Shown here: positions 1 through 12,826 of the stretch, piece by piece | Numbering within the stretch: position 1 is the first letter of the stretch | How the letters are laid out: each line of letters opens with the position of its first letter | Origin: Armillaria gallica | Lineage: Eukaryota > Basidiomycota > Agaricomycetes > Agaricales > Physalacriaceae | Direction: 5' to 3' | Assembly (NCBI GenBank): GCA_037576215.1 | Contig: JBANDB010000019.1 | Coordinates: 1,580,803-1,644,802 of the forward strand | Length of the DNA stretch: 64,000 nucleotides | Made by a program: the position numbers and the translations under genes | Notes under the pieces: model-generated | Told to the model about the DNA's origin: nothing | Database searches by the model: none | Seen by the model: the letters and a program-made list of their open reading frames with translations, nothing else

Positions 1-959
1 GTGCTGCATATCATCCTGTTCATTGCGAACACTATCTCCTCCGTCTCTCCAGATTCTTTGTTCCTTTGTATGACGCGCCATATGAAGCCCGTGTCCCCGT
101 TGTCGAGAATGACATTCGCTAGCGCTCCTTCCTGTAGCATCTTGTAAGTATCTTTTTCTTAACGTATACCGTAATTCTCACCTTGAGTACGCTGTTCAGG
201 TGAAGTCTATTCCTTTTTGCACTCTCCATCGCGTACCGTTCCAGTGCGTTTCCTATCTGTTGTTAATATTGTATATTTATATTGCTAAAATGCTTACTGG
301 CTTCCATCACATTGTAGAATTCGTTCATTTTTTCTGCATGGTATGAGTTCTGTTCTCGATAAGTTCGGGCTATTGTCGACTGTCCTTGCACTTTCTGTTT
401 TGGTTTGACTCTGACCGTTCCAGTCGTATTTGCCTGTCCTCGTGGTGTGTGATCGTTGTATTGGCTCGAGCTCGGTTCGTGTTACACGTCTTGATCAGTA
501 CATGATCGTCTCTTGTCTGCTTGCCCCCATGATGTCACTGTCTCGTGCTGGTTCGTGTCCAGTCAGTTCATTTTGCGCATCTTGTCCATGACATGATCAT
601 CTAGACGTCTGACATGATGGATGCTGGCTGGGATCCGTGGCGGTCCAGTTCATTTTCAATTGAAATTGTCGTGTGGACTATGACGTGTCCGCTCTGAGCT
701 GGCTTTTTTCTTTCTCCTCCCATGTCTGCTCTTTCCTTGAGCATGCTTGCCTCTGTGGTCGAAATACTACTTAAGCGACATGGAATTCGATGTCTTTCTA
801 TCTATCCGCCCTCTTCCCATAGTTCAGAAACTCTTATTTGTTAATCATTGCCTTGTATCTGTTAAATTTCCGATCCATGTCTACATCTAAAAAAGGGTAC
901 GCAGATTCCTCATTCCATGCTGCCTTTCATGCTTATGTTGTATTTGCCCATTCTGCAGT
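1..959. other. No gene recognised
   Basis: This stretch is T-rich on the + strand and has no long open frame on either strand. It may hold 5' exons or the promoter of the gene that follows, but I could not fix any splice pair with confidence. No RNA gene or mobile-element end was seen. Confidence 0.4.
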
Positions 960-3900
960 TCTGCTCACAAGTGCAAGCTCGCATCGGCCGCCTCTGTTCG
1001 TGGAAGTTCTCCCGTCAATGCGGCAGTTGAGGCTGGTTCTGAGTGTGGACCTGCCCTTCTTGGCACCGATGAGTAAGCTTTCTTCTGCTCCCTTTTGTTC
1101 ACCTTCTGATGCCAAATACACAGACATCCTCCGAAACGTGCAAAAACTACTGCCCGCATTTCTGCTGGTGGATGTACGCGTCAGAAAGAGTTGCTCCCTC
1201 CGGTCACCATTACGTACTATGTTTTACTTTCTGTCTCTGTTTTCAGTTGTCTAACTCCCCTTTAGAGCTTCTTCTGTTTCTGTCGCCGCTCGGCGTGGTG
1301 TGATGCGGAAGGCCATGTCCATCGGGGATCTCTCCGGTGATGACATAGATGCGATTGTGTCTGCTGACTGCAGTCGCGCTGCTTCCCCTGTCGTGGAACG
1401 CGATGCTCGAGTAACTAAGGACCTCCTCGACCTCGAGGCAGTAGAATCAGGTGCGGAATATGAGTAGGTGTCTCCTGGTCCCTTACAGCGTTTGTTCTCA
1501 TTTTATGTCAGTGCCGCCGATACATCTGCCCACTCAGCCTGTGGTGATGTTTCCTGTTCTGAAGATGGGCATGGTAACCAGTCCGATGATTCCTTTATCA
1601 TCTCAGATAGTGTTGATGTCCTCGGTGCTGACCGTGAAGCCCATATGCTGTCCAACTCCGATGACGCCACGATTGAAGCTCCTGTTCATACCTTGAAGAA
1701 AAGTCCATCGAGGTTTTCGGGGTGATTATTGCTTTGCTGGTGTGGCTGCTGTGTTGCCTTACTGACACTTCTGTTTTTTAAGCCGTGGAAGGGTACCTGT
1801 TGATATGGAGAAAGGCAATTATGTCGCATCTTTGTATGTCTCCTCTCGTTGGTCTATCTGCTGTTATTGATTAGATGCAGGTTGGAGTCCAGTAAACAGG
1901 AAGAAGTTGCTGATTCTGACAATGACGATCAGGATCCCTCTGTCATGGTGTGAGTTTAATGGTTTGCATTCACATCCGCGTACTTACTCAATCGATCAGG
2001 TCTCCTCGGTCTGCTCAACTTTCTAAGGGTGGTCGCGCTGTCGTGCCTACGACGTCGCCTGAGGTGTTCTTGGATGACCTGTATCCGGAGCAGATCATGC
2101 GATCCCATGGTACCCCCAAGAAGGCCGTCGCCGGTCGTGGTAATAAAGCATCCCCCAAGAAAGGTTCAAAGACCGATCCACCTGTAGGGAACAAGGTCAT
2201 GACCGTTGAGCTTGACATCGACCCTGTAACTTCGTCGCTCCGGAAAACCGTTGGCTTGGGGATGCCAAAGTCTAAGGGTGGGTTTTTTCTTATATCATTT
2301 CGTATGCTTATTCTGCTTCCTCAGATCCAGAGCACGATGCGCATCCCCGCACTCCATCCAAGTCTGTCTCCGGTTCTCGTATTATAAGTATCTGTATCTA
2401 TTTCGTTCTTGTATATTCATGTCTGAATGAATGCTGTTTTAACAGGGTCATCTGCAGCGGCTGCTGTAGGCACTAAGTCCTCTAACGATTCTATTCCCGC
2501 CTCTCCCATCAAGGGTGCCAGGCATGCTTCTGATCGTACGGCTGATATGTCGAGCCAACTAGCGTTTGCTGGATCCAATGCCCACGGTTTTGAGTCTGAT
2601 GGAGACGCAGTGGAACGTGTCTCTCCTCGAAAAGCTGATGGGAAGAAGGTTGTCCGAGAAACTGAATCTGTTTCTGTTCCTTCGGAAAAGGCACGTGGTA
2701 AGCAACCGGACCGGGCTCCTTCACGTAAAGTCGAAATCGAGGACGTCGGTGTGTGTGACATTGTTGACTTATGATTGATATACTAATGCCCATGATTGCC
2801 AGTCGATGAGGACGATGAATCCGAGTACATCTCGTGTAGTCTCCATGAAAAGCTCAGCAAGCTTCTCAGGTATTATTCACATTTGAGCTTGCGTTTGTTA
2901 TCGCTGACTTTTTTTGACTGTTCAGATCGTCCGCTAGGGAAAGTTCCCCCAAAGGGGAGACGTCTGGACCTGTATTGTGTCTTGGTTCTGTATCAAGGTT
3001 AGTGTATGAAAGGTGTTTCTTTCGCTTCCAGTTTTGATGTCAAGAGTTAGGGTGATACCAACTGTATTGGCTCTCAACATGTCTGAGCCAGAAGACGAAA
3101 CATTGTGGGTCATGCAAGGGCATCTCATGGAAGAGCATTTGATTGTGTTGCAGATCTATGAGCGTCTGCCTCCCTTGGGGTATGTTCGATCCGTGTTATA
3201 ATCCGTGTTATTGACTTTTTAGTTCGTTCCGGCCCGTCGTACCAATTGGCTTGGATCTGGACTCTTATGATGCTCCCATGTTCTTCACATTTGATGATGT
3301 GAAGGAGATCTACTCCGTCAGTGCTCTGACATGCATGTACATTTCACTCATATTTGCGTTCCTGTACTTATGGCATCATCTTAGGGCTTTGTTGGAATGT
3401 TTCAAGTTCACGAACTTTGGGTGCTACGTCAATCCCGCTACTCTACCTCCCATCATATTGTCTTTACATAACCGGAAGGCGTGCATCGACATGGAAACAG
3501 CTGTCTGTATCATGCCTGGCGTTGTGTCAGAGTGTCTGTTGTTCGACTCCACGGTACAAGGTTTGAGTGTTTGTTTTTTTCTTCGTACTCTGATGCTGAC
3601 TTGTCTGATTCACAGGCAGATATCAGGGTGCCACCAGTGTCCACGGCGGTAAATGGAGCCATCGGATTCAGATCAAGCCCCTTCAGCAAATGTGGCGCCA
3701 TGACCAGACTGCGTGGTCTGTTATTCTGGATTTGGCTTATGGAGAGTCTTTGGCAGTATCAGACTCTGGGGTGTCCTTCCCTATGCGCGTCGAGGACCTT
3801 TCTGGTAAAACTAACAAGAACTCTTGCTGTATGTAACGTGTCTTCTATTTGATCATATTGCGCTGACAGAATGGATTATAGACCCATCGGTGCCGTCTAG

Positions 3901-4316
3901 TCCATCCAAGTGGTGGTCTTCAGGTAAGCCATCTGGCAAACCCTTGAAGTCGACTATTCCTCCTAGGGTTGGTGCTGGTTATCCAAGCTTGATGGGCTTT
4001 GGAGATGAAGGTACGTGACGGTGGTCTGCAGCACTCCAGTCGCTTACTCTGTTTAGTTCCCATCTACGATGGTCGTGAAAGGGCCAGCTCGCATTTTCTT
4101 TTTAGGCCTATGGATTTTAGTATGTTGAAGCTGATGCCCCGATATACCGAGGAACGTGATCTGGATGCATTCACTCTCGTAGCCATCAGATACTTGTTGG
4201 GTGTTTGGTCAGGTTATAATGACCAGCCCCGTGTATCTACCAATGTGTTGTTTGTGATCGTGCTTGGTTCAGCACCTCCTGCTCGTACTTTGGCAGCTCG
4301 TAACCTGTTAGTTTAG
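960..4316 (+). CDS. Multi-exon hypothetical protein (disordered basic N-terminal half, globular C-terminal half)
   Basis: I do not recognise the family. Coding is inferred from a chain of short open segments joined by good GT..AG introns in consistent phase. Clear examples are introns 2749-2802 (with a TACTAAT branch-point-like motif) and 2870-2925. The N-terminal half is rich in Ser, Ala, Lys and acidic residues with NLS-like basic patches (KRAK near 1140, SPKKGSK near 2155) and looks disordered. From about 3060 the segments look globular; one reads DSYDAPMFFTFDDVKEI near 3258 and another, near 3700, contains AWSVILDLAYGESLA. The last exon ends in LAARNLLV and a stop at 4314-4316. The true start is uncertain: an ATG at 1302 is in frame but coding probably begins upstream. 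A nuclear role is only a guess from the basic patches. Confidence 0.45.
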
Positions 4317-4733
4317 TTATCATCATGTACTGAATATCTGTGTCCGTGTGCGGTGTATACATGTGTTGGCGAGATCTGTCGCATTTATTTCGTCTTACTT
4401 TCTCTGTGTTAAGACGATCTCATCTGAATGGTTGGTGGCTGTACATCTATCTTTGTTGCTTGCGTTGTGTGTTTGTATCTTGGTGATGTACTTAGTTTTT
4501 ATTTTCGTTATGTATAGTACCTCCGTTTTGGTGCCCTTTCTACAAACATGTACTGTCTTTTCGAGTTCTTGTACTGTCGTCGATACCATTTGCGCTATCG
4601 GGAACCTTATTGTGTTACTTGTGTATGTACTACATACAATTTCTGTAACTAATGACAATATTAGATCGCTGCCCAGTTTCTGTCTCACTCCAGTATGATG
4701 TGAATCTCAATTGCTTTGGCTACGTAAATCTTA
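4317..4733. other. Convergent intergenic stretch, nothing recognised
   Basis: T-rich sequence between the 3' end of the + strand gene and the 3' end of the - strand gene. It presumably holds both 3' UTRs. No repeat or RNA gene is visible. Confidence 0.4.
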
Positions 4734-5640
4734 TCAATGTTTGTCAGCTTGCATCGCCTGTATCTGCTTATTGCTCACATCATGTTCCATGCATGCCTTT
4801 CGCATTCTGTGCAGTTTCATTTTGATGAGCACCGGGTGGGTTGTGGCCATCTGAAGAATAACGTCTTGTTGCTGCTCTGGTCCTATAGGTATCATCCCAT
4901 CTGGACCATCGCCCCATGGAGCATACAATGTCTGTAATGGTGCACCATTAGCATTTTTTCCCCTTACAATATGTTTCTATACTCACCGTCCTCTCAAAGT
5001 CTATATACACTGACAGACCCCTCGCATCTGCACCCAAAATCCAGCTTATCAGTTTCATCGTATGCTGTCTGGACCTTCAGCGAACGTATATAACATTTAT
5101 TTATGTCATATGCTTACCTCATGTTCATCGTGTCTTATGATGTCTTGTAACAGCCTGATCTGGTTGTCAAATAATATTTTGCTGACTGTAGTTTTTCTGT
5201 TGTGTGTCATGATAAACCAGCCATTCTCTTTGAGTTCCGGTACCTTTCGATGTACGACCCCTTAGTATGCGAATTTCTGGTCAGATGTGGGATACTCACC
5301 ATGACATGCATCATCATTGATGAACCTCGCTCCAATCGACCCGCAAACGAGAAGATGGACTTCCCCCCACCTTTGATCGAGTATGTGTTGTCCTCTTTAA
5401 TCTGAACATCCAGTATGGATGTGGTTGCCAAAGCTACTGCGCCATCAGGATCTTGTAACCACCAAGCTGTGTCGTCCATTCCGTCTGACAGATATGAGGG
5501 TGTACAAGTCCATTTCGCCTTGATATGCATCCTTATGTATTGTCTGGGTCGATGCCAATCTGGTGACGACCGTCGTGGACAGCATCCTTCTGTCACACTC
5601 TTGACTGTATAACGCTCTGGTTTGGATCGGATTGCTCATC
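4734..5640 (-). CDS. Multi-exon hypothetical protein on the minus strand
   Basis: I do not recognise the family, but the coding structure is strong. Reading the - strand from the 3' end, exons 4734-4931, 4987-5064, 5118-5260 and one starting at 5300 join in perfect phase through introns 4932-4986 (GTGAGT..CAG), 5065-5117 (GTAAGC..CAG) and 5261-5299 (GTGAGT..AAG). The predicted C-terminal 140 or so residues include WGEVHLLVCGSIGARFIND, ENGWFIMTHNRKTTVSKILF, KLISWILGADARGLSVYIDF and LYAPWGDGPDGMIPIGPEQQ, and end ADKH. The composition is protein-like, with no low complexity. Upstream exons to about 5640 are less certain because two frames stay open and I could not choose between them. It converges on the upstream unknown gene and is divergent from the first F-box gene at 5845, so those two may share a promoter region around 5650-5840. 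Confidence 0.55.
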
Positions 5641-5844
5641 TAACTCATGTGACCCGATCAGCGATCAGGCTATATTTACACCTGCCGAACCGGTTCTTCC
5701 TCTGTTACTGCATGGTATTGCTCATCGTCGCCTTGCTTCTGAGGATGTCTTTGCTCTTGCTTATTTCTTGTCTGTTGCCTCATGTTCCTCCTGCCCATCT
5801 CTATCTATTGCCTCCTTTATCTTCTGAGTTTTTTCGAATCCTGC

Positions 5845-7806
5845 ATGTCGCTCCCTTCTGGCCATGATGACATTGTGAGTCCGGTAGTTTGCTTGTGGAA
5901 ATATCTTATCTGATTCTATGTAAGAATATGCTTATGTTGAATGCCTTTCTGGAAGGCCATAGGTCTGACACGAGTAGAGATAGACTCCTTGGTTCTGTTG
6001 TGAATGGTTAGTGATATGTCGTCATATAACCAAAGATGAAAGTGTATGCTTATTCCTTTTGACTTCAGGATCGCACCCCTACTATGTTTATCGTGACAGC
6101 ATCGTGTCTGCCGGTTCGGTCCGCGGGAGCAATGTGTATATCTCCCTGCTTGGGAATTTTGCCGCCGTTATCTCCTGTCTGCCTGCACGTGAACTCGTCT
6201 GTCCATCCGTACCATCTCCTACTGTCGCTGAATACAACTGGCATCGCTTGGAAACAGCTGAGGTAGCCCTGTATCCGACCCGCTCTGTGTCCCTATGGCC
6301 TATATCCAGTCCATCCATCTCAGATGAACTTTGGGACCGTGTTTTTTCCTTTCTGAATCAACCGTCTCTCCTAATAGTTCGACTGGTTTGCCACCTCTGG
6401 AGTGTCCTCGCTATCAAATTCTCGCATCACCATATTCGACTACGTCTACCAGTGGATTGGCAGTTTTCTGATCGGGAGGATATGTTCGTCGTCTACTGCA
6501 TGCAGTCAGAATTGGCGCTGTGTATTTTTTTAGTGCAGCATGATATGTTGCATCGTGTTGTTAGCGTCCGGTACTTGCATTGGAGAGTGGGATTCTGTTG
6601 TTTTTTCTTGCATTTGCTGGACACTGTCACCACCGTAGAATTTGACGGTGGGCTCTGCACTGCTTGCAGTGTCATGGAGATTCCGTTTCCATTCCTACTA
6701 CCATCCACTGTTCGGACCCTGTCTTTGGCACGCTGTCATCTATTTGACCACAGCATAGAGGGAATGCTATATGCAGGTACTGCGCTTTCCTTCTTGAGCA
6801 TTAAGGGGATTGGCCATGCCGAAATGGTCTGTGTCTTTATGGTTTTTGGTCATCTACCAGGTGATAACATTGCATTCCGTGTAGATGGTGCCCTTTTACT
6901 CTAACATGTTCGGTTCTATCGACAACAATGAAGCTGGGATCTGGCGAGGCGGCGCAGGACTGACGTTACATCTTAGGAAGGAGGTCCGCAATGTCCCCCC
7001 ACCTTCTCTGACGCGACTTCATTTGGACATGCTGCATATGCCGTTCGGCCGATGACTTCAGTCCAACGATTCATTTCTTTCCGCCTGTGGTGATGACATA
7101 TCTGCATTTCTTAGGCAGCTCTTCACATTGAAGTATTCGACTTCTTGCATCAACAAATTGCTCCTCAGACACGAGGTGTTCCCTGTCCGCCTGCGTTGTG
7201 ATAACCTCACTACTCTAAGTCTTGCTGTCAGCAATGAATTCTATGAGGTGACATCTTGCCTCTTGGTTAGGGTGCAGCATACGCTGCTTGATTTTACCTT
7301 AAGGTTTTGTGAGTCTTATCAAGTCTGGGTTCCCTCTGTTCTATCACTGATTGTGGTGTATATCAGCTGATAATCTCGCGATATGTCGGAGCGCTATGAC
7401 CAACATTCGTATCGATGCGCTCTATCGATTAGTGCGTCTTACCATATGCAGCTTGCCTGGTTTATGGAAATATGCTTCTGTTACAGTGGACACTTGGTTA
7501 TCATCGGCCAAATCAAGCAGGAAGTCGTTTTTTTGCGTTCAATTGTTTTACGATCCTACCTACGATGACTCTCTTGAACTTGTCATGTATAGTCAGCTGC
7601 ATCGTATATTGGTGGGAAGTACAAGGTCAGGCACATTGCCCCTCGGTGGTGTCTTTCATATGGAGATGTTGTTATGTGAGACTGTTCAGATGCTGCCCGA
7701 AGATATTGCACATATGGATACCCTTGTGGAACAGTTGCATCTGGATGTCGACGTCGTGGCTGTAGTAGGTGATTGCAGTATTGTTTCATTGCATACTATA
7801 CTGTAG
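5845..7806 (+). pseudogene. F-box / leucine-rich protein, paralogue 1 of 3 (probably disrupted)
   Basis: Substrate-recognition subunit type of SCF ubiquitin ligases, if functional. Start ATG 5845 (MSLPSGHDDI) is chosen because exon 1 (5845-5874), exon 2 (5925-6006) and exon 3 (from 6069) have the same layout as the two downstream paralogues, and exon 3 opens with the shared motif GSHPYYV. The F-box lies near 6320-6430, around ISDELWDRVFSFLNQPSLL and VRLVCHLW, and is followed by the family signature DWQ. A leucine-rich region follows; a segment near 6750 containing HSIEGML is shared with paralogue 3. The reading frame breaks near 7050: the frame before it hits TGA, while the family-like motif PMTSVQ continues in another frame. 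I could not explain this by an intron, so I call it a probable pseudogene, although a sequencing error is possible. Confidence 0.55.
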
Positions 7807-8082
7807 TGTATCTGCCACTTCCATTGTTAACACTCGTTTGTCCGTGTTAGATTTCTCTATTCGATCATTGTCTTCGTAAGTTTCTTCATTCATACACGTG
7901 ACATATTGTTTGTGTGACATCATATTTATGTGACAATCAACCTTTTTCCCTCTTTCGTTCATGCATGTGCATGTTCATGGTATCCGCTGCAACATCACCA
8001 CTCTGGCTACCTATTTATTCCGCTATGCTTCTTCTTGTCTCCTCGTTCATTCCGGTCGACCTTGACTCGTTTATTGTGCACA
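7807..8082. other. Short intergenic region between F-box paralogues
   Basis: No gene seen. Probably the 3' UTR of paralogue 1 and the promoter of paralogue 2. Confidence 0.35.
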
Positions 8083-9986
8083 ATGAGCGTTCCACTACCT
8101 ACGGTCTACGCTGTATCTGACGTACCCATGATCGATGGACCCGTGGGTTATCATTCTGTTTGTGTCTTTGTGTACTCAGTCTGACCGTATTGCCATTAGT
8201 TCGACCATCAGCGCTTTCTTCATCGTGTGCATAGGGCAGAGAGCCGTCATGGTCCATCTGAGAACGAGGCAGCAGTCATAGATGGTATGTTACACTTGTT
8301 CATTGTGTGCACTGCGCTAGCTGACGTGTGATCACACAGGCTCCCATCCCATTACCGTATTCTTACACGATGTGTTCGTGCTCTCAGTATCCATGTCTAA
8401 ACCCGGTCACACTTCCTTGTTCTACGCTTCTGTTATCCATTTTCTGTATTCGGTGACACACACCTTTCCATCTTTGTTCGCTCCTCTTGCTTGTATCAGT
8501 AGTCGGTTCGATGCTGGTGGCCATTCCCCTCCCTGGCTGTATGGCACCTCTGCCTGCTTTCTTTCCTTACCTGATGAACTCATCGAGGTCATCATGCAGT
8601 TTGTACCTGCTTCCGATCTCCTGGAAAGTCATCCTGTGTCATATCAATGGTGCTGGCCACCCGTTTTACCCATCGGCATTTGAAATTCCGGTTAACACCG
8701 GACTGGCAGGTGGGCCTGGCTCTGGCAGGCACTGCTCCTGACATCATTGATGAGTATGTCATGGTGTTGTATGTGGCCGTAACCTATTTCGTCGCCTGGT
8801 GGGGGATATCCCCCTATGTACGATCCATATCGTACGAGAATTGGCCTTGCCTTATGATTTGTTTTTTCTATCATCTGCTTCCTCGTGTCTCAAGCTTCGA
8901 TTGTAGGAGTGTTCGGTGCAAACCGCAGAACACTTCAAGCATATACTCTCCTTTCACCCTACCTCCTTCTATAACCCATGTTTCAATATGTAAGTGCTCT
9001 GTGGAGGATTACTCGCTCAAGCGCATTATCAGAATGCTGCCCGACTTGCACACCTTGGAACTTTGTGGGATGCTGTTCGGACAGGTGGTGAGTATCCATG
9101 GTCTTTATAATACCCAAATCGTATATTCATATTGTCTTGACATTCGCTCTATAAGCCTCTGCCCAGTACTGACCCGGTTGACTGGGCTGGATTGTTGCAC
9201 TGGTGAAACTGTCATATCGATGGGATGTCCTTTTCCAACCTGCCCTCCATTCGGCGTCTGGTGTTGGACTTTGCTGCCGATGACTTCTTCTCTGCTAACA
9301 TTAGACCTGGTCTAGTTCACCCATATGAATTGCTTTATAGCCAGTTGTTCATGCATCATTCTTTCCGTACGGTTATTGCTAAATGCCTCCTACAATCTGA
9401 AATCTATCCGCGCCATCTACGTTTCGATTTGGTTACTTTGATGGATATTGTGGTGGGGCGTACTATCTTGATGTACGAGCAAACCATGTGGAATAGTCTG
9501 CCTGCACTGGAAAATCTCAATCTGATGCTCTGTGCGTATAAACTGCCTTTGATTGTTGCCTCCTGACCTTTTGATGTAGTGAATACGAGAAGGGATCAAC
9601 GGAATGGTATCATTCTGTCCATCAATCCGCTTCAGAAACTGATGCATCTAACCATCACCGTTGATCTGGACGAAGTCAGCAGGGCAATGCGCATCACGTC
9701 CACTTGGTCTTCCTCATGTAAATCTTCTCCAGATAGCACGCTCGGGCTTCGTCTCGTGTTTGGTAGGCTCTGTTGGGGAGTGATGCCCCATCGGATCAAC
9801 GTGGATACATTATGTCCCATTATAATTGCAACCCCTGACAATGGATCCACCACTTTCAAAGGTTCCTTAACCTTTGATCTGGACAGTGTATGGGAGGAGC
9901 ATCTGTCAGAGGTTGATGTTACCTATGCGAAGAGTTTACTGTCCTCGACCGGTCTCAAAGGAACTGTGCGAGTGAACGATGTCTGA
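8083..9986 (+). pseudogene. F-box / leucine-rich protein, paralogue 2 of 3 (frame broken inside the F-box)
   Basis: Start ATG 8083 (MSVPLPTV) with exon 1 8083-8142, exon 2 8200-8284 and exon 3 from 8340 opening with GSHPITVFLHD; intron phases match those of paralogues 1 and 3. The F-box starts near 8563 (LPDELIEVIMQFVPASDLL). About 20 codons on, the family-like sequence continues in a different frame (VLATRFTHRHLKF, then PDWQ near 8710), so one base appears to have been gained or lost near 8620-8645. The leucine-rich part follows in several open segments, including VSICKCSVEDYSLKRIIRML near 8984 and FRTVIAKCLL near 9364. The last open segment ends at 9986. Given the F-box frameshift, an intact product is unlikely unless an unseen intron is used. 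Confidence 0.55.
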
Positions 9987-10676
9987 TGCATCATGGAATT
10001 TATATTTTTGGTATGTTTCTCATATTGATGGGCTGCATGTGTGTTTACCTCCTTTTCCTATGTAGGTCGACAATGTCCCGAGGGATGAAAGTTGTATATG
10101 TCATGGAGCTACGTATCTCACCGTCATGTCATGTGTCAGAACAATAAACTCCAGCCCCATCTGTGTGGATCGTTGGTGTCGTTAATACTGGTATATCTCC
10201 AAGGATTCGCTGTTGCTATCCTTATGACGTGAGATGCATCTGTTGGATTGCTCGGTTTGTTACCAATAGGATGCTCTCGGATGAATTTGCCTTGTCAGAC
10301 CTTGACAAATCTAAGGGTCCTGCTGAACGGCTCGCATTTCCACCAGTCCGTTCATCTGTGGATCGTCGCTCTTATCGCATCGGCTGGCTCAATGATCCTC
10401 TACGCGTCCTGTTGCCTTTTGTATTGCATGCGCTGCTTCCTTGGGAGTGTAAATCCTGACACACTAACATATATGGTGTTGCGCATTCTCTTGGTTCTTG
10501 TTCTCCTTATTTGTATGTATCACTGCATGCTTCCCATTCTTGCAACCGCATTTCAATGTTGTGCGCTGTTCATTGGGTGGTGCAATCAGAGCTCTAGGGA
10601 CCTCTACAGTGTTATATGTACCTGTACCTGTGTATGCCTTGCGATTCACACTCTCCCGTTGCATTGCTACTTTAGT
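9987..10676. other. Intergenic region between F-box paralogues 2 and 3
   Basis: Several short open frames on both strands, none convincing. No known domain or repeat was recognised. It probably contains the promoter of the third F-box gene. Confidence 0.35.
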
Positions 10677-12826
10677 ATGAGTACGCCTGTCGACCACGAC
10701 ATTGATGTCGTCGGTGTAGCCAAACCAGTATGTGCTGCTGCATGCCTTCTCTTTGGTTGCTAAATCTATTTTATTGTATCTGTTTTGCTTCAGCTTGATA
10801 TCGTGGACCTTCTGGCAGATGTCATGAGTTACGAACGTATAAGCTCTTGTGCCCAGGTCGTGGGTGCTATATTGGATAGTATGCTCATCTTGCTCTGGGT
10901 CTCTCGCTGCTTGTACTGATTGTATTGGTTGCGCAGGATCTCATCCCTACTACGTGTTCGTCCGTGAGGCACAGACCTGGGCGACTAGCACCATGGGTCG
11001 AAGCTACTACTCCAATGTACTGTTGTCTATGGATGACCCCATATCACACCTCGATCCATCTTCTCCTTATCGTACTCTGGGTCGCGACGTCCATGCCCTG
11101 TCTCCGCCTGTGTTGTCCCCTGAGTCTAGTACAACAGCGTCTACCGATGGAACTCTATTTAGCATTGCGTCTGGCACAGTCAACGACCCATCTTCTCCCT
11201 CCAATTCGCTGTTCACCGAATCACCCTCGTCAGATTCCATGTCGCACCACACATTAGACATATTGCCTGCTTGTGCTGTCCCATTTTGCATGAATCATAC
11301 CCCTCATCCTACCTCCTTGAATCCCCTCCATGTGTGGCAGGTCGTACTGAGTGAGCCACGTATCCTGGAACGTGTCTCCTCTTACCTTGAACTCCCCAAT
11401 CTGCTCTGCCTCTGTTTCGTCTCACATTGGTGGGCTTCGGTTGTTACGCGATTGTCGCATCGCACGTTGGTTTTGCATTTGTCAGGTGATTGGCAGCAAT
11501 GACCTGTTGACGCACCTGCAACCGTACTTCGAGCTGCTAAGAAAGAGCTGGCGGTCCTCCTTTTCATTTGTGTCTGGGATATTGCATTGTCCATGCAGAA
11601 GTTTATTCTCATCAACTGGATATTTCGATCTGCTTGCTTTTTCATGCACAGCATACCCTGATTGTGTGATGTCGTTATCATAGGTCGCGACTGCTCTCTG
11701 ATCAACCGTCCTCATATTCCTATTCACTTCATGATCCCTGCGTTGGTTAGGCGGCTTACTCTGCACGGTTGCTCATTATACTGTCACAGCGTTGAGGGGA
11801 TGCTGGCGCCAGGTATTGAGCTGATGGAACTAAATATCGACTGTGTTTATCACGGTTTCATGGTGTGCACTCGTGAACTTTAACGTTGTAGTGAGCTGCT
11901 CATCTGAGGCATCCTTAGTTGACTCCATCAGACCCCGATGAAGAACAGATACGTTACTGGCATGACATGGCAGGGGCAGATTCATATCGCTGGCGTGAAT
12001 TTATGGATCGTGTACCACCTTCCCTGCATTCCCTTCATATCGATTTACCTCCGATGACTTCTGTGATGTCCGTTGCGGACTACTCCCTTCGTCAGTCTCT
12101 GCATTCCATTCCAGCAGACAAGATGCTCCTCGATCAGCTTTTTGACAGCTTATCATTCAAGCTCACAATTGTACCATACCTCATGCCGTGGGAGAGCCTA
12201 CCGAGCACGTCTCGCTATTCCCGCTTAGTTTCATTGGAAATATCGGTAGACAGCAGACTGTATCCTATTTTGGAGCAGTATTGGGAACACATCGGGAATA
12301 CTTTGACAGATTTGAACGTCCGATTGTGTGAGTCGATCTGATTATATACCGTACATTTAAGTGCTCACTTCACCCTTTTTTGCCCATAGACACACCTGAA
12401 TTTGGTAATCATGGTCGGTTGTCGCTGTGTGGGCTCAAGAATCTGACAAATCTCACCATCCACACTGTACCACGGTGCCTCGATAAATCGTTGGAGACCA
12501 TAGCGTCTTGGACCTTGCCCAACAAGACGAATCCAGGTTTGGTTCTCGTGTTGTCCACTGAAATTGATTTGCATAGCGTAGGCTTGTTGTCTCGTTATCT
12601 GGTGTTCGGATTGATGCGCCCATGCATTGCTCCTTCCTATTATAATGGTGGTACTTATCTGGGTGGGGATATGTACGTCGACATAAACAGCTCCCTCACG
12701 ATGGATCAACTCGAATCAGACATGAATGCCATCACCTGCATGTTACATGATCTTATATCTGACCCGTGTGTTGTAGCTAAAATATACCCTATCTGCACCG
12801 TCTATGGGGTCCGTATGATGTCATGA
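10677..12826 (+). pseudogene. F-box / leucine-rich protein, paralogue 3 of 3 (premature TGA)
   Basis: Start ATG 10677 (MSTPVDHDIDVVGVAKP) with exon 1 10677-10727, exon 2 10794-10878 and exon 3 from 10937 beginning SHPYYVFVRE; phases match paralogues 1 and 2. A Ser/Thr/Pro-rich linker precedes an F-box near 11340-11430 (RILERVSSYLELPNLLCLCF), followed by LSHRTLVLHL and the family DWQ motif. Right after DWQQ an in-frame TGA (11500-11502) ends the frame, yet the same frame past it still reads like the paralogues (KKELAVLLFICVWDIAL against QSELALCIFLVQHDML in paralogue 1). That makes a nonsense mutation the simplest reading. Leucine-rich segments continue to about 12826, with introns near 11870-11920 and 12340-12390. 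If expressed, the product would be an F-box protein lacking its repeat domain. Confidence 0.6.
11500..11502 (+). other. In-frame premature stop (TGA) in F-box paralogue 3
   Basis: The stop falls directly after the conserved DWQQ motif. Paralogue-like coding sequence resumes in the same frame without a gap, and no GT..AG pair can remove the stop while keeping DWQ. Confidence 0.5.
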
